Of a DNA stretch of 64,000 nucleotides, positions 16,434-25,135 are shown piece by piece; position 1 is the first letter of the stretch; each line of letters begins with the position of its first letter. The notes beneath the pieces are model-generated. The model searched no databases. It saw only the letters and a program-made list of their open reading frames with translations, and had not been told where the DNA came from. The position numbers and the translations under genes were made by a program. Source of the DNA: Sphingobacterium sp. LZ7M1 (GTDB taxonomy: Bacteria > Bacteroidota > Bacteroidia > Sphingobacteriales > Sphingobacteriaceae); the NCBI RefSeq assembly GCF_024296865.1, contig NZ_CP101134.1, forward strand, positions 372,001 through 436,000, written 5' to 3'.

Positions 16434-18719
16434 TTACTGATTTTTTGATTCTTTTTCATGTTCAATTGCATCCACTACAGCAATGGTAACCATGTTCACA
16501 ATTTCCCGGACCGAACTATCCAATTGCAATACGTGGATAGGTTTGTTCATTCCTAATAGAACTGGACCGACAGCTTCAGCATTCCCAACTTCCTGTAGTA
16601 ATTTATAAGCAATGTTACCAGATTCCAAGTTCGGGAATACCAAGGTATTTGCTGGCTCACCATTTAAAGTCGAGAAAGGGAAGTTATCTGCCAATAGGTT
16701 TTTGTTCAATGCAAAGTTTGCTTGAATTTCACCATCTGCAACAATTTCAGGATGTTCTTTATGTAAGATGCTTACAGCCTCCCTTACTTTATCGGAAATA
16801 TCACCAATATTTGAACCGAAGTTAGAGTAAGACAACATCGCTAAACGAGGTTTAACGTTGAACCTTTTAACTGCTGAATCCAATAAAACAGCAATGTCAG
16901 CAAGTTCGCGTGCGCTTGGGTTTGAGTTTACAGTGGTATCACCAAAGAATAATGGACCTTGGCTTGTCAACATAATGTACATCCCAGCAACTCTGCTTCC
17001 CGGTTTTGCTCCGATTACTTGTAATGCAGGGCGGATTGTTGAAGCATAATTGCGTGTCAAACCAGAAATAAGGGTATCTGCATCGCCAAATTCAACCATA
17101 CTTGCTGCAAAGTAGTTACGGTTGGTCATTAACTTGCGAGAGTCTAATTTATTAACGCCTCTGCGTTGTCTTTTTTGGTATAAGTGTTCTGCGTATCTTT
17201 CAAATCTTTCAGATTTGATCTCAGCTTGAGGATCGATGATCTCAACACCATCCAGTTCAAAACCATATTCATGGATCAAATTGTTGATTTTTTCTTGGTT
17301 ACCCAAAAGGATTGGGAAAGCAATTCCCTCTTCTTTAACAATCTGAGCAGCACGAAGGGTTTTATAATTATCAGCTTCAGCAAATACAACACGTTTAGGG
17401 TTAGATTTTGCTTTGGCGGTAATGGTACGGATCAAACGTTCATCTTTACCCAATCTCTTGCGCAATTCATCACGGTATGCATCCCAATCTTCGATTACCT
17501 TACGCGCTACACCAGATTCAATAGCAGCTTTTGCAACCGCTACGGAAACTTCCGTAATCAAGCGTGGATCTGTCGGTTTAGGGATCACATAATCGATTCC
17601 GAAACGGATGTTGTTGGCATTGTAAGCAATGTTCACTTCTTCAGGAACAGGTTGTTTTGCTAATTCAGCAATCGCCTTTACAGCAGCAATTTTCATGGCT
17701 TCGTTGATGGCCGTAGCTCTTACGTCTAGTGCACCACGGAAAATGTAAGGGAAACCAAGAACGTTGTTTACTTGGTTAGGGAAGTCAGAGCGTCCTGTAC
17801 CCATGATGATATCATCGCGAGTTTCAAGAGCAAGCTCATAGGCGATTTCAGGATTAGGGTTTGCCATCGCCAATACGATTGGTTTTGGAGCCATGCTTTT
17901 CAACATTTCAGGCGTCAAAACATCGGCAGCAGAAAGACCGATGAAAACATCAGCATCCTTAACAGCATCTGCTAAAGTATGGATATCGCGATCAGTTGCC
18001 CATTCAGCTTTAGTAGGGTCTAATACCTCACGGTCCTTACGGATAACACCTTTACTATCGCACATTACGATGTTATTTTTATTAGCGCCTACAGCCACGT
18101 ACATTGCTGTACAGGAAATTGCTGCAGCACCTGCGCCATTCACCACGATTTTTAGGTCGGCGATATTTTTATCCTGTAATTCAGAAGCATTAATCAGAGC
18201 AGCCCCAGAAATAATTGCGGTACCATGTTGGTCATCATGCATTACTGGAATGTTCATTTCTGCTTTTAAGCGGCGTTCAATTTCAAAACACTCAGGCGCT
18301 TTGATATCTTCAAGGTTCACACCACCGAAGGTAGGTTCCAAAGCTTTAACGATATTGACAAATTCATCAACGTTTTTGGTGTCTAACTCGATGTCAAATA
18401 CATCGATATCGGCAAAGATCTTGAAAAGTAATCCTTTACCTTCCATAACGGGTTTACCAGCTTGGGCACCAATATCACCAAGGCCTAATACGGCAGTACC
18501 ATTACTGATTACGGCTACCAAGTTACCCTTGGCAGTATATTTATAAGCGTCTTCGCTGTTTTCTGCAATTGCCAGACAAGGCTCGGCTACACCTGGGGAA
18601 TAGGCTAAAGATAAGTCTCTTTGTGAACTGTGTGGTTTTGTAGGAACCACTGCTATTTTACCCGGACGCCCCATAGCATGGTAGTTTAAAGCGTCTTTCT
18701 TTCTGTTGATGTTACTCAT
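16434..18719 (-). CDS. maeB: NADP-dependent malic enzyme with phosphotransacetylase-like domain
   Basis: 761 residues. The malic-enzyme half (about 1-425) contains LAYSPGVAEPCLAI, GKGLLFKIFADIDVFDIE, MHDDQHGTAIISGAALIN and VVNGAGAAAISCTAMYV. The last is the Rossmann loop. The C-terminal half (about 430-755) is a PTA/PTB-like domain (FAEADNYKTLRAAQIV, GSNIGDISDKVREAV). The enzyme oxidatively decarboxylates malate to pyruvate with NADP. In related MaeB proteins the second domain is regulatory and often responds to acetyl-CoA. The gene is followed by ruvA after 9 bases and preceded by dacB after 49 bases. Confidence 0.96.
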   Translation of the reverse strand: MSNINRKKDALNYHAMGRPGKIAVVPTKPHSSQRDLSLAYSPGVAEPCLAIAENSEDAYKYTAKGNLVAVISNGTAVLGLGDIGAQAGKPVMEGKGLLFKIFADIDVFDIELDTKNVDEFVNIVKALEPTFGGVNLEDIKAPECFEIERRLKAEMNIPVMHDDQHGTAIISGAALINASELQDKNIADLKIVVNGAGAAAISCTAMYVAVGANKNNIVMCDSKGVIRKDREVLDPTKAEWATDRDIHTLADAVKDADVFIGLSAADVLTPEMLKSMAPKPIVLAMANPNPEIAYELALETRDDIIMGTGRSDFPNQVNNVLGFPYIFRGALDVRATAINEAMKIAAVKAIAELAKQPVPEEVNIAYNANNIRFGIDYVIPKPTDPRLITEVSVAVAKAAIESGVARKVIEDWDAYRDELRKRLGKDERLIRTITAKAKSNPKRVVFAEADNYKTLRAAQIVKEEGIAFPILLGNQEKINNLIHEYGFELDGVEIIDPQAEIKSERFERYAEHLYQKRQRRGVNKLDSRKLMTNRNYFAASMVEFGDADTLISGLTRNYASTIRPALQVIGAKPGSRVAGMYIMLTSQGPLFFGDTTVNSNPSARELADIAVLLDSAVKRFNVKPRLAMLSYSNFGSNIGDISDKVREAVSILHKEHPEIVADGEIQANFALNKNLLADNFPFSTLNGEPANTLVFPNLESGNIAYKLLQEVGNAEAVGPVLLGMNKPIHVLQLDSSVREIVNMVTIAVVDAIEHEKESKNQ

Positions 18720-18768
18720 TACAATTTTGGTTTATACTAATATTTCATGATTATCACCTAGTAATAAT

Positions 18769-20208
18769 CTACTTTAATACATCTAATAATTTAAACATAC
18801 GTTGGCGCATCTGTCCAGCAGGGCCTTGGTAGTTGTTGACAAGCAATGCGAAAGTATATTCTTGTCCATCGCTTGATTTTTGGTATCCTGTGTAACCTAA
18901 TACACCGCCAATAGTACCACTTTTCATGGTAGTATTGTTAATTGTTGGCAAAGATTTTAGAAACTCATCATACCACGGTCTCCCTTTAGCATATTGCATG
19001 ATTTTGCTCATCGCCAAAGTCGTCACTCTATTTTGAGGCGATAAGCCAGAACCATCGAAGGTATTGATGGCACTTGGGTCTATCGATAATTTATTCTGCC
19101 AATATTTGGAAACTAAGGTTGCCGATTTTTCTGTGTTGTATTCCATTGCGGAAACCACACCAATCAATTTTAACAGCGACTCTCCATATAGATTGATGCT
19201 TTTTTGGTTGAACCAATGCACAATTTCACCTAATCTAGGCGATTTGATCAGAAGGATTGAATTTCTTTTTGCATCCAAGATGCTTGAAGAATCCATATCT
19301 GTTAATCTTTTTGCAGTAGTAACCTTGTTCAAGGAGTCTGTAACAAAGATAGAATCTCTACCAAGCGCATCAGAAAGCGAATATGCTAAGTCCAATGCTG
19401 GATCAGGTACTGAGATTTCAATTGTTTTTTTGAGATTGGCGCCATAGGTACCTCTTAGGTAAACTTGTGTAGAATATGGAGCTGAATAAGCATATACATT
19501 ATCCCCCGAACCATTGGCTCCTGTTTTTACTTCATTGATTAAATGGTAGAATGGAGCTTTCTGTACAGGCTGTAAGGTTGCTGGTTTACCAGGTGCACCC
19601 GGTGTAAAGTTGATTCCCAGTTTGTTTTCTTTCCAATTTAAAGCAGAGAATCCTGCCCCATAATAATTTCCGATATCTGTCCACATCCAAGTTCCCGGAA
19701 CATCGTAGCCGTTGAAGAAAATATCATCAGCAATGATTTTACCATTGATTTTTTTGATGCCAAGGTTCTTGATGGCTTCGGACCATTTTGCCAATAGGAC
19801 TTCCGGTTTAGTGTCTGGGTATCTATCACTGCCAAGGGTAGGGTCGCCCTTACCTTCGATAATGATATTGCCATTTAAGGTGCCTAAGGAGTCAATCTGA
19901 CCGGTATAGAAAAGTTCAGTATTATAGGTGAAATCAGCCCCTAACAGATCTAAAGCTGTAATGGAAGTGATCACTTTCAAGGTAGATGCGGTAGGCATTC
20001 CGATCTGGTTATTGCTGTCGAAAACAATTTCACCAGTTTTTGAGTTTATGACCGTCAAGGAAGCCATGCCATTTTTTAGAGACGGGTTCTTGCTAAAAGC
20101 ATCAAATGCCGTTTGGACTTTTGCCTTTACTCCTTGGGCTTGTACTGTTTGCGTGTTTAGGACGCTAATAACAGCAAGGAAATAAAAAAATGAAAAAAAT
20201 CTTCTCAT
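18769..20208 (-). CDS. dacB: D-alanyl-D-alanine carboxypeptidase/endopeptidase (PBP4, family S13)
   Basis: 479 residues from the ATG at 20208, which opens a signal peptide (MRRFFSFFYFLAVISVLN, ending TVQAQ). A longer frame adds 13 residues that do not fit a signal. The three penicillin-binding motifs are present: SxxK as STLK in PTASTLKVIT, SxN as SIN in KSINLYGESLLK, and KSG in MKSGTIGG. An insertion domain of S13 type lies between the first two. The enzyme trims or cleaves peptidoglycan crosslinks in the periplasm. A TACATTTG box lies about 54 bases upstream. The gene is divergent from pepP. Confidence 0.95.
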   Translation of the reverse strand: MRRFFSFFYFLAVISVLNTQTVQAQGVKAKVQTAFDAFSKNPSLKNGMASLTVINSKTGEIVFDSNNQIGMPTASTLKVITSITALDLLGADFTYNTELFYTGQIDSLGTLNGNIIIEGKGDPTLGSDRYPDTKPEVLLAKWSEAIKNLGIKKINGKIIADDIFFNGYDVPGTWMWTDIGNYYGAGFSALNWKENKLGINFTPGAPGKPATLQPVQKAPFYHLINEVKTGANGSGDNVYAYSAPYSTQVYLRGTYGANLKKTIEISVPDPALDLAYSLSDALGRDSIFVTDSLNKVTTAKRLTDMDSSSILDAKRNSILLIKSPRLGEIVHWFNQKSINLYGESLLKLIGVVSAMEYNTEKSATLVSKYWQNKLSIDPSAINTFDGSGLSPQNRVTTLAMSKIMQYAKGRPWYDEFLKSLPTINNTTMKSGTIGGVLGYTGYQKSSDGQEYTFALLVNNYQGPAGQMRQRMFKLLDVLK

Positions 20209-20262
20209 AGGTAGCAAATATCGTAATCTACTGCACAAGTAGTACATTTAAATTGTAAAATT

Positions 20263-20270
20263 TCAAATGT
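20263..20270 (-). promoter_or_regulatory. Putative -7 box of dacB
   Basis: TACATTTG on the minus strand, 54 bases before the dacB ATG, matches TAnnTTTG. Confidence 0.35.
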
Positions 20271-20336
20271 ATGATGAAGTAAATGTATTAATTGTGAGAG
20301 TTTTTATAACTTGCGGGGATTATTAAAAATTACATA

Positions 20337-22112
20337 ATGAAATACATCGATAAGTTAGCTTCCATCCGTAAAGAGATGAAAGAAAAGGGTGTAGATGCCT
20401 ATATAATTCCCTCCTCCGATCCACATATTAGCGAATACCTTCCGGAAAGATACAAATGCATAGCATGGACCTCTGGTTTCACCGGTTCCGCTGGGACATT
20501 GGCCATCACGCAAGATTTTGCGGGTTTATGGACAGATTCTCGTTATTTTGTTCAAGCAAATGAGCAATTGGCGGGTACCGGCTTTGAATTAGTGAAGTTG
20601 CAGGTTCAAGGTAAAGCAGAATATGCAACCTGGCTTTCCAAGACATTGAAAAAAGGCGATACTGTAGCTTTCGATGGCAATTTAGCTTCTGTTGCGGTTG
20701 CACAAGCCGTAGCGTCTGAATTGAATCCCTTGGGCATCCATGTAAATGGTCATCTAGATCTTTTGGAACATATTTGGGATGGTAGACCTGAACTGCCTAC
20801 TGAAAAAGCATTTCTTTTGGATGAAAGTACTACTGGACAATCTACAAAAGACAAAATTGCTAGCATAAAATCAAAGCTTAAAGATAAAAGGGCCGACCTT
20901 CATTTTGTTTCTTCATTGGATGATTTGGCATGGATCCTTAATATCCGTGGGAATGATGTTCATTGTAATCCGGTTGTATTGGGCTTCTTGCTGATTGAAG
21001 AGGATAAAAATACCTTGTTTATTGGTTCGGGGAAATTATCTCCTGCTGATATTTCTTCTTTAAAGGATTCTGGAGTAGAAGTCGCTGACTATCAGCAAGC
21101 ATTTGAGACTGTAAAACAGTTGAAAGGCGAACGTATATTATTAGACCCCAAGCGTACTTGTTTTGCCATTTATGATTCTGTTCCAGAAAACATCGAAATT
21201 TTGGAAGATATGAATCCTTCAACGACATTGAAGGCTATTAAAAACAAGGTAGAGGTAGATCATACCCGAAATGCCATGATAAAGGATGGGGTTGCATTGA
21301 CCAAATTTTTTAAATGGGTTGAGGAAAACGTAGCATCGGGAGAACTTTCAGAAATTTCTATTGCTGAAAAATTGCAAGGACTACGTGCTGCCTCCACGGG
21401 TTTTGTTGATATTTCATTTGATACCATTGCAGGTTATAAAGCCCATGGTGCTTTGCCGCATTATAAAGCGACAGAATCCAGTAATTCGGTTTTGAAACCT
21501 GAAGGTTTGTTGCTAGTGGATTCCGGTGGTCAATACCTGGACGGTACGACTGATATTACCCGGGTAATTTCTTTAGGACAGATACAACCTGAGGAGAAAA
21601 TCGATTATACCATTGTTCTAAAAGGAACTATTGAGGGTTCTCAAGCTGTATTTCCTGTTGGAACTAAGGGATATTCCATTGATGCCATTACCAGAAGGCC
21701 TATCTGGGAAACCTTGCGCAATTACGGACATGGTACTGGACATGGGGTAGGATTTTTCTTGAACGTTCATGAAGGGCCACAGGTTTTCAATATGGCGGCA
21801 ATCGATATTCCGGTTGAGGAAGGCATGATTACTTCCATTGAACCAGGTTTATATCGAGAAGGTCATTATGGAATCCGTATTGAGAACTTAGTACTTTCGA
21901 AGAAAGTGGAGAGTAATCAATTTGGTGATTTTATGGATTTTGAGACTTTAACGGTATGTTATATCGATACTGCGTTGGTTGATAAAAGCCTATTGGACCA
22001 AAAGCACATTGATTGGTTGAACCAATATAATGGCTGGGTCTATGAACAATTGTCCCCTAAATTGGATGATGCTGAAAAAGCTTGGTTGAAGGCGAAAACA
22101 AAAGCGATTTAG
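20337..22112 (+). CDS. pepP: Xaa-Pro aminopeptidase (family M24B)
   Basis: 591 residues. Two creatinase-like N-terminal domains (about 1-130 and 155-300) precede the pita-bread catalytic domain (about 305-530). Metal ligands can be read: two Asp in LLVDSGGQYLDGTTDITR, His in GHGTGHGVGFFL and two Glu in SIEPGLYREG and GIRIENLV. This three-domain form resembles the eukaryotic cytosolic aminopeptidase P and is larger than E. coli PepP. It removes N-terminal residues before proline. There is no signal peptide. It stands alone between the divergent dacB gene and repeat island 2. Confidence 0.95.
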   Translation: MKYIDKLASIRKEMKEKGVDAYIIPSSDPHISEYLPERYKCIAWTSGFTGSAGTLAITQDFAGLWTDSRYFVQANEQLAGTGFELVKLQVQGKAEYATWLSKTLKKGDTVAFDGNLASVAVAQAVASELNPLGIHVNGHLDLLEHIWDGRPELPTEKAFLLDESTTGQSTKDKIASIKSKLKDKRADLHFVSSLDDLAWILNIRGNDVHCNPVVLGFLLIEEDKNTLFIGSGKLSPADISSLKDSGVEVADYQQAFETVKQLKGERILLDPKRTCFAIYDSVPENIEILEDMNPSTTLKAIKNKVEVDHTRNAMIKDGVALTKFFKWVEENVASGELSEISIAEKLQGLRAASTGFVDISFDTIAGYKAHGALPHYKATESSNSVLKPEGLLLVDSGGQYLDGTTDITRVISLGQIQPEEKIDYTIVLKGTIEGSQAVFPVGTKGYSIDAITRRPIWETLRNYGHGTGHGVGFFLNVHEGPQVFNMAAIDIPVEEGMITSIEPGLYREGHYGIRIENLVLSKKVESNQFGDFMDFETLTVCYIDTALVDKSLLDQKHIDWLNQYNGWVYEQLSPKLDDAEKAWLKAKTKAI

Positions 22113-22193
22113 TTTTTTAGACATAAGACAATAGACACAAGACATAAGAGCTAAGCGGGATATTAAAATTTTATGCAATTGCTGCATGAATTT

Positions 22194-22295
22194 GAACCAG
22201 GATTGATGGGATGAGAGGATGGGCCAAGATCTGGGAAGGAATCAGGATTCCCTTCGACTTAGCTCAGGGTACTGGATGAGAGGATGGACCAAGAT
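22194..22295 (-). repeat. Repeat module R2, two copies at the start of island 2
   Basis: Units at 22194-22230 and 22243-22295 both end GAGGATGGnCCAAGAT on the plus strand. The second contains CCTTCGACTTAGCTCAGGG, the core seen in 23119-23175. A GAGCGGCGTCGAGACCC fragment follows near 22312. The 22113-23191 stretch has no gene and is filled with repeats and one large palindrome. Confidence 0.75.
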
Positions 22296-22441
22296 CAATA
22301 TTCCGATGGTCGAGCGGCGTCGAGACCCGGCACAGGATTATTGTTGGTATTACATTCAACATTATATTCACAAAATTCGGGGTGTATCGCATAAGTCCGC
22401 CGCGAAAAAATAAATAGAAAAATATTTTCCATCGGGGTTCC

Positions 22442-22556
22442 ATTATTTTAGCTAGCATGGCAGGTTAGCCTGGAGATAGCGCAAAAACGATGTTCGATTA
22501 ATCGAACATCGTTTTTGCATTAACCCTATATTGTTCGATACCATTGCTAAAATAAT
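22442..22556. repeat. Nested palindrome: 38-bp perfect palindrome inside an 11-bp inverted repeat
   Basis: Bases 22481-22518 read identically on both strands (arms GCAAAAACGATGTTCGATT). They are enclosed by ATTATTTTAGC (22442-22452) and its exact complement GCTAAAATAAT (22546-22556). The structure is 115 bp long and lies 330 bases beyond pepP and over 600 bases from the fucosidase stop. It could be a bidirectional terminator or a miniature inverted-repeat element. Confidence 0.8.
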
Positions 22557-22727
22557 TCTGCCCTTCCAAGGCAGTATGTCACAAAAATAGATTTTTCTAC
22601 AAAATAATTATAGCTCTAAACACCTAGAAACACAGATCTAACACACTTGTCATTGGTGCGCAGGAAGGATCTCGGAGGTATACAAACTTCCCCTTTATTA
22701 TAAAACAATAATGATTCCATTAGCGAA

Positions 22728-22896
22728 CAGGTCCTACACCGAAGGTGTAGGATGACAAAATGTTGTGGACATTTACGTACAGATTCTTCACTAATCGTTC
22801 AGAATTGGATATTCCTGAGAGGGATTCAGAGCGCAGCGAAGAATCTATTTTTCATTTTTTTTAAGGATGGCTCTCATCCCGAAATCGTAAGATGAG
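22728..22896 (-). repeat. Repeat module R3, copy in island 2
   Basis: The reverse complement aligns end to end with 15508-15672. It includes GAGGGATTCAGAGCGCAGCG, AGATTCTTCACTAATCG, a CACCGAAGGTGTAGG hairpin end, and CGAAATCGTAAGATGAG. Confidence 0.7.
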
Positions 22897-22945
22897 GGAA
22901 CTATTTTTTTCTTAATAAACCCTATATAGGGTTTTCAGAAAACTA

Positions 22946-23105
22946 TTTCACCCACGCTGTGGGTTATCCGATTAACGATCCGATTTTCTACAAAGATGTC
23001 ACCCCTTCCCGGGGTTCCCAGTTTATACAAACAACCATCCTTCCGCAGGAAGTCCTTTTGCAACCGGCTCATTTCCAGTGGCGGAGAGATGGATAGAATG
23101 TCGTT
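22946..23105 (-). repeat. Repeat module R1, copy C
   Basis: The reverse complement matches copy A closely from CATTCTATCCATCTCTCC through GGGAACCCCGGGAAGGGG. It continues into CCACAGCGTGGGTGAAAT, the end shared with copy B. It is the most complete copy of the three. Confidence 0.8.
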
Positions 23106-23118
23106 AACAGGCATGTTA

Positions 23119-23175
23119 ATCTTGGTCCCTCCTCTCATCCGGTACCCTGAGCGGCGTCGAAGGGCATCCTGGTTC
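23119..23175 (+). repeat. Repeat module R2, end of island 2
   Basis: Begins ATCTTGGTCC, contains CCCTGAGCGGCGTCGAAGGG, ends ATCCTGGTTC. It is the opposite-strand counterpart of 14936-14992. Confidence 0.75.
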
Positions 23176-23191
23176 AAACCTGAATCCTTCC

Positions 23192-24964
23192 TTACTCTTT
23201 CTTTTTTTCAATCCATATTCTGTTAAATAGAATAGGGTCTGATGCTGAGAATTCTAGATTTACTTCTATTGGTTTTGTGATGCTGATCTTTCCTACCGGG
23301 ACATCCAAGAATTCTTCTACATACCAGTTTTGATTAGGTTCGACCGTTACTTTTCCATTGGGAGCAGCAGATACCGTGAAGGTGCTTTCGATATCCTTGA
23401 TGCTGAGTTGGGTTGTTTTGCCGGAACCATTATGTAAAGAGGTTTCTATGCTGTATTCACCAGCTTCTGGAAGATAAACCTTCCATTGCACTTTTTGGTT
23501 GGCCTTTAATACAAGGTGATCGGGTTTAGTACCATCAAAGGCCTTGAACTCCAGTCCTTTTGAAAGATGGTTCTTGGCATTTAATGAGAATCCGCCAAAG
23601 GTAGATTCAGCAACGACTTCAGTATTGAATTGAGGCTGGTCCATGGTTACTTTTAGGACCGATACATAGGGGTCAGGTTGTTCTTCAGGTACATGGATAT
23701 GGATGATAGGACCCAACTGTTCAAATTTTACTGCTTGGGTTTTATTTCCTTTTAACAGCTCGATTTTGGTTGGTTTGCTCTGCAAACCTGTCACACGAAG
23801 GATTTTATCCAAAGGCCAATTATAGACGTGTAAATAAAGTTCTTTTGTTTTGTTGTTGATGGTCATTTTACCCCAGTCATGTTGGGAGAATCGGATTGGC
23901 AGACCATTGTTATAATAAACAGCTTGTCCATACTTATTGAGCCATTGTCCCATGTCCATTAATCGCTGAACGCCTTCATATGGCACAGAACCATCGGCAC
24001 GGGGACCAATATTCAGGGTGTAAGAGCCATTCAAGCTAACATTGTTGATTAAGGATTGGAACAATTGATTGCTGGACTTCCATTCATTTTCCAGGGCATT
24101 GAATCCCCATGAATGCGCGATGGTTCCAGGTGTTTCCCAGATATGGTCGGTGTATGCGGATCCGAATTGATTGTCACCTAAAGTTTCAAAGTCTACATGT
24201 TCATTTTCAATCGGGAAACCCAGCCGTGAATTGATTAAACACTTAGGTTGTAATTCATGGATGAGGTTAGCCAGTTGATCCAGCTGTTCTTTTTTGATGA
24301 TGCTCTGTTGGTAAGGAATCCACATATCAAACCACATCATAGCGATATCGCCATAATTTGTAAGCAATTCACGGATTTGAGGGATTACCTTTTCCTGCCA
24401 ATACTGATTGTATTGAGCATCAGTCACTCGACCTGTGACTTCTTGGTTATGGTTCCAAGCATAGGGATGTTGCCAGTCGATCCAGTGGGAATAGTAAAAA
24501 CATAGTTTGATATTGTGTTTTTTACAGGCTTCAGCAATTTCTTTTATGACATCTCTATTGGTTCCGCTAAGTTTTGGCAGAGAATAATCACTGACTTTAC
24601 TATCCCAAAGTGCCACACCATCATGATGTTTTGAGGTAATGACAATATACTTCATACCGGCTTTTTTGGCTAGGAGTACCCATTCTTCTGGATTGATTTT
24701 ATCCCAGTCAAACCTTTTTGCCAATTCACCATATTCTGCTTCACCGATACGGTTTCTGTATCGAATCCATTCCGCGTAATTATTGGGATGTCTTAACCTT
24801 TCGCCTTTCCAAATCCCTTCGGTTGCACTGTAGAGACCCCAATGAATAAACATGCCGAAACGGTCATCTTCCAACCATTGGGCTTTCTTGGTTTGGGAAA
24901 AGATATTGAGACTAGTCAATGTCAATAACAGGATCAGAAGGATATGTTTTGATGATGATGCCAT
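23192..24964 (-). CDS. Alpha-L-fucosidase, GH29 (first copy)
   Basis: 590 residues from the ATG at 24964, which starts a signal peptide (MASSSKHILLILLLTLTS, ending NIFSQ). The longer frame adds 25 unsuitable residues. GH29 signatures are DRFGMFIHWGLYS, MKYIVITSKHHDGVALWDS and the nucleophile region IAMMWFDMW, where the Asp is the expected nucleophile. The barrel spans about 10-370 and is followed by beta-sandwich sequence to the C-terminus. The enzyme releases L-fucose in the periplasm or outside the cell. A TATATTTG box lies about 28 bases upstream. It is divergent from the GH3 gene. Confidence 0.93.
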   Translation of the reverse strand: MASSSKHILLILLLTLTSLNIFSQTKKAQWLEDDRFGMFIHWGLYSATEGIWKGERLRHPNNYAEWIRYRNRIGEAEYGELAKRFDWDKINPEEWVLLAKKAGMKYIVITSKHHDGVALWDSKVSDYSLPKLSGTNRDVIKEIAEACKKHNIKLCFYYSHWIDWQHPYAWNHNQEVTGRVTDAQYNQYWQEKVIPQIRELLTNYGDIAMMWFDMWIPYQQSIIKKEQLDQLANLIHELQPKCLINSRLGFPIENEHVDFETLGDNQFGSAYTDHIWETPGTIAHSWGFNALENEWKSSNQLFQSLINNVSLNGSYTLNIGPRADGSVPYEGVQRLMDMGQWLNKYGQAVYYNNGLPIRFSQHDWGKMTINNKTKELYLHVYNWPLDKILRVTGLQSKPTKIELLKGNKTQAVKFEQLGPIIHIHVPEEQPDPYVSVLKVTMDQPQFNTEVVAESTFGGFSLNAKNHLSKGLEFKAFDGTKPDHLVLKANQKVQWKVYLPEAGEYSIETSLHNGSGKTTQLSIKDIESTFTVSAAPNGKVTVEPNQNWYVEEFLDVPVGKISITKPIEVNLEFSASDPILFNRIWIEKKKE

Positions 24965-24991
24965 GTTGGTTTTAATAAAATTGGGTCTATC

Positions 24992-24999
24992 CAAATATA
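24992..24999 (-). promoter_or_regulatory. Putative -7 box of the first GH29 gene
   Basis: TATATTTG on the minus strand lies 27 bases before the ATG at 24964 and matches TAnnTTTG fully. Confidence 0.5.
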
Positions 25000-25135
25000 T
25001 GGAAAACTGAAAACATATTCTAATGAGATTGGTTAGCAAAAGATAGTTTATTTACCGCTAAAAGGATAAAATTGATTAAATTACCAAGATTATAATATGT
25101 AGATTTTTATCCCTAAACCCAAGCATTGTTAATAG

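Noticed and set aside
17893..18546. 217-codon plus-strand frame opposite maeB
   Set aside because: It is the antisense shadow of a strongly conserved gene and shows no features of its own.
14936..23175. Integrated element or genomic island between the repeat islands
   Set aside because: The enclosed genes (ruvA, maeB, dacB, pepP) are core functions, and no integrase, transposase or attachment site was seen.
22935..23177. 80-codon minus-strand frame in island 2
   Set aside because: It is the R1/R2 sequence read as protein; the other copies have frameshifts and stops in the same place, so it is not conserved as coding.
22113..23191. tRNA or other structured RNA gene in the 1.08-kb gap
   Set aside because: No cloverleaf or conserved T-loop sequence was found; the structures present are palindromes and repeat modules.
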